From: Trebonia sp963759545
Lineage (GTDB): Bacteria > Actinomycetota > Actinomycetes > Streptosporangiales > Streptosporangiaceae
Length of the DNA: 64,000 nucleotides
Assembly (NCBI GenBank): GCA_963759545.1
Contig: CAVXAB010000049.1
Coordinates: 1 to 64,000 of the forward strand
Direction of reading: 5' to 3'
Shown: positions 58,805-64,000 of the stretch, one piece after another
Position numbering within the stretch: position 1 is the stretch's first letter
Layout of the letters: each line of letters starts with the position of its first letter
The notes under the pieces: generated by a model
The model's database searches: none
What the model saw: only the letters and a program-made list of their open reading frames with translations
Told to the model about the DNA's origin: nothing
Program-made: the position numbers and the translations under genes

Positions 58805-61800
58805 ATGATCACTGTGCTTGGCGAGGGCTCGTTGCGAAGACAACGCATGACACAACGGAAGAAGAGACGGCTGTTCGGCGGTTCGGCCGGGCTACCCGTC
58901 ATCGCCATGGCCGGGCTAGCGGCCGCCTCGGTGCTGACCGCGGCACCAGCGTCGGCCGTTTCCGTGGTGGCTGCTCACCCGGCCTCTGCCGCCTCGGCCT
59001 CGCGGTCGGGGAGCACGCCCGCCGACTGGGTTAAGCCCACTGCACCCTCCGATGTGCCCTACGCGCTCCCGGTGCAGCTCCCGTCCACGTCAAGCTCACC
59101 GGCCGTCGCGGCGGACGCGCCCTATACCCCGGCGGTGCTGAACCTTATCGCCCAGCTGGAGCCGAGCGACCCGCCCACCGAGGCGCAGCTGGCCAACGCC
59201 AGCATCCTGTTCCACGGCGGGACGAACGCGACCTGTAACAACGTCGGGCCCACCGCGGCTCCCACCGGCACCAATCCGAGCATCATGGCGCCTTGCTGGA
59301 CCGACGCCCAGGGGGTGAACACGTTCTCCGGGCCCAACGCGGAGAAGACCACCGGCCCGACGACGCTGATGAACCTGGCGTCATCTTTCGACACCGAGCT
59401 GGGCAACGTCTGGGGGCAGGCCGAGGGAACTGAGGCCCGCGAGCTCATGGTGACCGGGCTGTTCGGCCCGCAGACCGACATCGACCGGCTGCCTAACTGG
59501 GGCCGTAACCTGACAACCACGGGCGAGGACCCGTTCCTGTCGGGCGACATGGTCGCGTCCCAGATCAGCGGCATCCAGGGCGCCGGGGCGCTGTCCCAGA
59601 TGAAGCACTTCGCGGTGTACAACGGCCAGAACCAGAACACCAGCACCCAGATCTCCGACCAGGCGCTGCACCAGATCTACCTCACGCCCTACGAGTCCGG
59701 ATTCGTCAACGCCGGCGCGGCGGCGACCATGTGCTCCTACCAGATCTGGCAGGACACCTCCACGACACTGCCGTCGACGGTCTCCTCGCTGTCCGGCACC
59801 GCGCCGCTCAGCCCGTATGCGACCGCGGGAAGCAATCCCCAGACCTGGCCGCTGAACGAGTCGCATTACTCATGCGAGCAGCCGCTGACCCTGACCTACG
59901 CGCTCCGCGACCTGTGGGGATCGGTGGCGATGGTGGGCTCGGACTACCCGGCAACGCACAGCACCAGTGCCATTTTCCAGGGCGAGGGCCAGGAGCAGCC
60001 GACGACGGCCGGCTACTTCAGCGACAGCAACAGCCTGTCCACTACGTCGAGCGGCGGGTTCTCCGGGCCTCCGTCCGCATTCGACGCGACCGGCGACACC
60101 TGCGCTGACGCCGCAGGCAACGCCGAGTCCTGCTCAGCGCCGGGCGCGGTCCACGTGGCCGGCGTCCCCGGGCCCGGCTGCCCGGTGACCGGGTGCACCC
60201 TGGTGCAGGCCGTGGCCAACGGCTCGGTGCCGCTGTCGGTGTTTAACCAGGCGCTGGCCACGATGCTCTACCAGGAACAGCGCTTCGGCATGCTCGGCTG
60301 CAACCAGACCCCGGTCGCGGCCACCTGCACCAATCCCGGCGGGATCAACGGCGACACCAGCGGCAACGCGCCACTGCCTACCGGACCGGCGCACGGTGCC
60401 ACGCCCACCGCCGACCTCGGGACGAAGAACGGCGACGCGGCCGTCGTCGAGAAGATGTCCGAAGAAGGCGCCGTGCTGCTGAAGAACGACGGCAGCACCC
60501 TGCCGATCACCCAGTCCGACCTCAGCGGCGGCGTCCTGGTCACCGGCCCCGGCGCCGAGTACACCATCGCCGACCCGACGGGCGAGGCATCGGTCGGCTA
60601 CGCCGACCGCGACGCGATCAGCCCGCTCGAGCAGCTCAAGGCCTTCACCGGCAACGCGGGCGCGTTCAGTTACGTGCCTGCCAACTCGCCGTCAGGGGAG
60701 CCCGTCCCATCCTCGGCCCTGTCCGACTCGGCCACCTCGGTGACCAGGCACCTGGACCGCACCACCGGCCCGGGCTCGCCGACCACCGATTCCTCGATTG
60801 ACTTCACCACGGCCTCAGGCAACGGGCAGCTCCCGCCCGGCGACTACACCTGGACCGGATACGTGTACGTGCCGACTACCGACACCTACACCTGGCAGCT
60901 CCAGTTCAGCAGCGGCGTGCCCGCCGCGGACGTGACGTTCTCCCTGGACGGCGCGGCCCAGACGCTGAGCGCGCCGCCTGACGTGTACGGCAGAGGCGTC
61001 ACCGGCGCGCACAACGCGGCGCTGCCCGGCACGCCCACCGACAGCGGCTACACCGAGGCGGGCCTCACCAACGAGGCGACTGCGGCGGCCTCGCTCACCG
61101 GCGGCACATACCACCAGGTCACGATCACCTTCGACAACGCGACCGCTGCCGCGGCTAGTTTCCGGTTCGCCTACTCGCGGGCGAACGGCGACATCGCCGA
61201 CGCGGCCGCGGCTGCCAAGGGCAAGAAGCTCGCGATCGTTTTCCTCAACGACCAGGGGGCGTCGACGACAATCCCGAATCCTTATGGGTCGTCACCGGCG
61301 ACAATCTCGGCGCCCGAGTCGCTGAGCGCGTCCAATACCGCAGCTCATCGACGCGGTCGCGGCCGCGAACCCGAACACGGTCGTCGTACTCAACACCGCC
61401 AATCCCGTGCTTCTCCCCTGGATCGGCAACGTGAAGTCCGTCCTCGAGATGTGGTTCTCCGGCGAGGAAGGCGGCACGTCGACCGCCAGGCTGCTGCTCG
61501 GCCTGGCCAATCCCAGTGGTCACGCCGACATCACCTGGCCCGCCAACGGCACCGACACCCTCTGGGGCTACAACCAGACCGTGCCGCTTTACCAGGGCGA
61601 CACCACCGGCCCCCACCTGGAACGCCTGAACGGCGGAACCGGCGGGACTACCGACGAGACGGAAGGCATCTACAACGGCTACCGGTACTTCGACAAGGAG
61701 GGCATCACCCCGCTGTTCCCCTTCGGCTGGGGCCTGTCGTACACCGCCTTCGGCTACTCGGGCCTCCGGATAACCCGAACCACGGACGGCGGACTCAACG

Positions 61801-62444
61801 TAAGCGTCCGGGTGACCAACACCGGGCAAGTCCAGGGCAGCACGGTTCCCCAGGTTTACCTGGGCGCGCCTGACGTGCAGCCGGCGGGCATCCAGTTCGC
61901 CGTGCGGCAGCTGTCCGCCTTCAGCCGGGTCACGCTGCAGCCGGGCCAGTCACAGCAGGTCAGCATGCACGTGCCGCTGCGCCAGCTCCAGTACTGGTCA
62001 TCGGGGACTCAGCAGTGGCTCACGGCAACGGGTTCGCGGGCCGTGTACGCCGGGACCGCCGACTCGCTGGCCAGCCTGCCGCTGCGGGCCACTGTGACCA
62101 TCCCGGCCACCGGTAACCTGACCTGCAACGACCAGCAGCTCAGCGCCGTCATGGTGCGGGGCGACCTGATCGTCCCGCCGGGTTCGTGGTGCGACGTGAT
62201 CGACACCTCGGTGACCGGCGACCTGGTGGTCAGCGGGACCGGATTCCGTATCGCCGGGTCGACGATCGGCGGCAGCCTGGTGGTCAGCAACGTCCGCCGG
62301 GCGAGCGACCCGCTGAGCTCCGGCACCAACGTGGTGTGCAACACCACCGTCAACGGTCGGCTCGTCGTCCACAGTGGGGCCGGGGCTGCCCCGCTCAACC
62401 TGGGGCAGTGCGGCGCCAACACGGTCAAGGGCAATACTCGGTGA
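58805..62444 (+). CDS. Secreted glycoside hydrolase family 3 enzyme with PA14-like insert, frameshifted
   Basis: About 1,210 residues. ATG 58805 has GGAG six bases upstream; ATG 58847 is an alternative. A signal peptide (VIAMAGLAAASVLTAAPASA) precedes the GH3 TIM barrel: NWGRNLTTTGEDPFLSGDMV, LSQMKHFAVYNGQNQNTS and the nucleophile strand SVAMVGSDYPATHST (Asp about 380). The second domain starts at GAVLLKNDGSTLPI. A PA14-like insert (DYTWTGYVYVPTTDTYTWQL) lies near residues 675-790. One extra base near 61340 breaks the frame, which resumes LIDAVAAANPNTVVVLNTAN. A fibronectin-III-like domain and a beta-rich C-terminal domain (VTGDLVVSGTGFRIAGSTIG) end it. Probably a beta-glucosidase or xylosidase, controlled by the divergent ROK regulator. 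Confidence 0.85.
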
Positions 62445-63604
62445 CCCACGCTGCACAGGCGGCCGCGCCGGCGGGCAACCGCCGGCGCGGCCGCCGCCGC
62501 CTCCAGATCGTCCGCTCCGGCATTGCTGCCGCCGTCCTCGCAGCCCTTGCGGCGGGCTGCGCGGGCGGCAGCGGCTCGCCGGGGCAGGCAGCGAACGTCT
62601 TCACCACCAGGCAGCAGGTCTCCTTCCAGCAGGTCAGGACCGAGATCGCCGCCCTCTACACCGCCCACCCTGGCATCGCCACGTTCACCACGCAGGACGT
62701 GCAGTACTCGGTGGCCTCCCGGGACACCGTGCTGCGCGAGTGCACGTCGGGCACCGGCTCGCAGGACGCGGAGACGGGCCAGATCATCGCGTGCGCACCG
62801 CTGATCTTCTTCCTGTACAGCTACGGAAAGCAGGCCTCGGTGCCGGCCGCCGTCACCGCCGCGGGCCACCTCTACTGGTACGCGGTGACCCACATCGCCG
62901 GGCCGGCCAGCGCGAAGACCAGCCTGGACGAGATCCTGCAGAGCTGGAAGCTGCCCGTACCCGGCCTGACCCCGGCTCAGGCCAAAGCCGCCGTCGCGTC
63001 CTCGGTGATCAACGCCGCGGACGACTCAATGCTCACCCAGAAGGCCGTGCGGATGGTCATTTCCTCTATTCCGTCCGCTAGCGGGCAGCGGATCGTGGCC
63101 GACATCGGGTCCGTCACCGGGGTCGAGATGATCGGCTCCGGATCCGCCACCGCGACGATCCGGATCACCAGCAAGGCCGCCTACTTCACCGGCAGCACGG
63201 CGGGACTGACCGCCTACATCGGTTTGTCCGCCAAGGCCGCCGCGAAGGCCAGCTCCCACTGGGTCATGATCAAGGCAGGCACCCCCGAGTATCAAGATCT
63301 CGCGGTCGAGGACACCATCGCCTCACTCCCGTCGAGCATCCTGCCGTCCGCCTCGGACATCACCTCAGTATCGAACACGACGGTGAACGGTCAGAAGGCC
63401 TACGTGCTGTCGTGGACGGCAAACTCCTCCGGCACGTCGATCAAGGCCCGGCTCGTCCTGACGACCACCCCGCAGGTCCTGCCCGTCAGCGAGACTGTGG
63501 CAACAAGCGCACAGTCCAAAACGATCACCTTCAGCCGCTGGGGCACCCCGTTTACGGTCACCGCACCGGCCCCCGTGATCCCGTACACCCAGGTGAGCGG
63601 GTAA
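62441..63604 (+). CDS. Putative lipoprotein, SurA/trigger-like unknown fold
   Basis: About 387 residues from GTG 62441, overlapping the GH3 stop as GTGA. A twin-arginine-rich start (RRRGRRRLQIVRSG) leads to a lipobox (AAVLAALAAGCAGG), so it should be a membrane-anchored lipoprotein. The rest has a helical part (VSFQQVRTEIAALYTAHPGI; VPGLTPAQAKAAVASSVINA) and a beta-rich C-terminal half (ATATIRITSKAAYFTGSTAG). I do not recognise a family. Translational coupling to the GH3 enzyme suggests a shared role at the cell surface, perhaps holding or assisting the enzyme. Confidence 0.75.
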   Translation: MTHAAQAAAPAGNRRRGRRRLQIVRSGIAAAVLAALAAGCAGGSGSPGQAANVFTTRQQVSFQQVRTEIAALYTAHPGIATFTTQDVQYSVASRDTVLRECTSGTGSQDAETGQIIACAPLIFFLYSYGKQASVPAAVTAAGHLYWYAVTHIAGPASAKTSLDEILQSWKLPVPGLTPAQAKAAVASSVINAADDSMLTQKAVRMVISSIPSASGQRIVADIGSVTGVEMIGSGSATATIRITSKAAYFTGSTAGLTAYIGLSAKAAAKASSHWVMIKAGTPEYQDLAVEDTIASLPSSILPSASDITSVSNTTVNGQKAYVLSWTANSSGTSIKARLVLTTTPQVLPVSETVATSAQSKTITFSRWGTPFTVTAPAPVIPYTQVSG

Positions 63605-63733
63605 GCGCTCACGGGACCAACCACGGCCACGCATTCGGGTCCGGATCGACGGCATGCGGGTCAGGTAGCAGCGGACGTGGGTCGCCCTCTGCATCATCTG
63701 GCCTAGGACGCCGGTCAGGTCAGATCCGCGAGC

Positions 63734-63763
63734 AGCCAGTGCCCCTCTTAGGGGGCACTGGCT
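63734..63763. terminator. Strong terminator after the lipoprotein gene
   Basis: AGCCAGTGCCCC (63734-63745), a 6-base loop and the exact complement (63752-63763) form a 12-bp stem. It lies between the rightward lipoprotein and a leftward small frame, so it can serve both. Confidence 0.75.
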
Positions 63764-63781
63764 CGCTGTGGGCTTGCGGGG

Positions 63782-63930
63782 TTAGAAGCCGTCAGGCACC
63801 TCGTCGGGGAAGAAGGCAGCCGGGCCGCCGCAGCGGCGGCAGAGCAGCTCAGGGTCGCCTTCGTCGGGGAGGGCGTCCTGACTGGCCGGAACGGCCTGGA
63901 AGGCGATCTCGAACGCGCCTGGGTCGACTT
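63782..63930 (-). CDS. Small CxxC protein, possible, start not found
   Basis: Reading leftward to TAA at 63782, one frame gives FEIAFQAVPASQDALPDEGD, PELLCRRCGGPAAFFPDEVP, DGF. The CRRC pair, acidic composition and position just beyond a terminator look like a real small zinc-ribbon-like protein. No ATG or GTG lies upstream in that frame before a stop; the neighbouring frame has ATG 63939 (MLDHKSTQ), so an indel could join them. Confidence 0.35.
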
Positions 63931-64000
63931 ATGATCGAGCATTCTTTTGATTAACGCCATCCATTGGCCGCCTGGCGGCATCGTTGCTCGGCCCAGGTCA

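Noticed and set aside
63605..64000. A full gene at the right edge
   Set aside because: Only a terminator and a short CxxC-containing leftward frame without a start are supported; the rest shows no coding character.

Overview
The window is high-GC, gene-dense DNA from a filamentous-type actinobacterium. The signs are frequent GTG starts, strong GGAGG ribosome binding sites, tight ATGA/GTGA overlaps, F420-type oxidoreductases (LLM and Ddn-like), a DUF574/Methyltransf_19 methyltransferase, a DUF222-HNH protein, a large LAL (MalT-like) LuxR regulator and secreted glycosidases. Species cannot be assigned from the sequence alone. No rRNA, tRNA or CRISPR array was seen.

An unusual number of conserved genes carry one or more single-base frame breaks: the dipeptide ABC genes, the acetate permease, an S15 peptidase, the PaoB-like subunit, both ETF subunits, the HNH protein, the GH3 enzyme and others. 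Each protein resumes in another frame with conserved motifs intact. This looks more like indel errors in the assembly than real decay. A few loci look truly broken: a DUF3592-like stub, an epoxide-hydrolase-like fragment, an acyl-CoA synthetase tail and an N-truncated SDR beside three 23-bp repeats.

Layout. 0-9 kb: dipeptide/oligopeptide ABC transporter end (dppC-dppD-oppF), M18 aminopeptidase, acetate permease, secreted S15/CocE hydrolase, TetR regulator, DUF574 methyltransferase, LLM oxidoreductase. Peptide import and peptide cleavage lie together. 9-15 kb: GH27 alpha-galactosidase behind a 48-bp palindrome, quinone oxidoreductase divergent from a TetR regulator with two operators, LysR plus heparinase-like lyase. 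15-20 kb: PaoABC-like molybdenum aldehyde oxidoreductase operon with a trailing membrane protein. 20-28 kb: glycosyltransferase, SRPBCC protein, cytoplasmic HtrA-like protease divergent from an HxlR regulator, ABC exporter with a NarL-type two-component system.

28-35.5 kb is the most system-like region. A leftward operon (flavin monooxygenase, RidA, DUF1028, M20 amidohydrolase, LysR) diverges from a rightward pair (NCS1 permease, nitrilase-type amidase), with a LysR-style inverted repeat between them. It looks like a pathway for uptake, oxidation and stepwise hydrolysis of an N-heterocycle or amide.

35-40 kb holds SDR, SnoaL-like, Ddn-like and quinone reductase genes plus a 21-bp perfect inverted repeat of REP type. 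40-50.5 kb holds a methyltransferase, two secreted beta-propeller proteins, an ABC exporter, a LAL regulator and a DHA2 MFS pump. Four copies of a 17-bp palindrome, close to TCACCGGATYCCGGTGA, lie in this block's promoter regions, suggesting a local regulon. 50.6-55.4 kb has etfBA, an acyl-CoA synthetase remnant, the DUF222-HNH protein and an SDR stub. 55.5-64 kb has an aldo/keto reductase and SDR pair, a ROK regulator divergent from a secreted GH3 glucosidase, a lipoprotein and a strong terminator.
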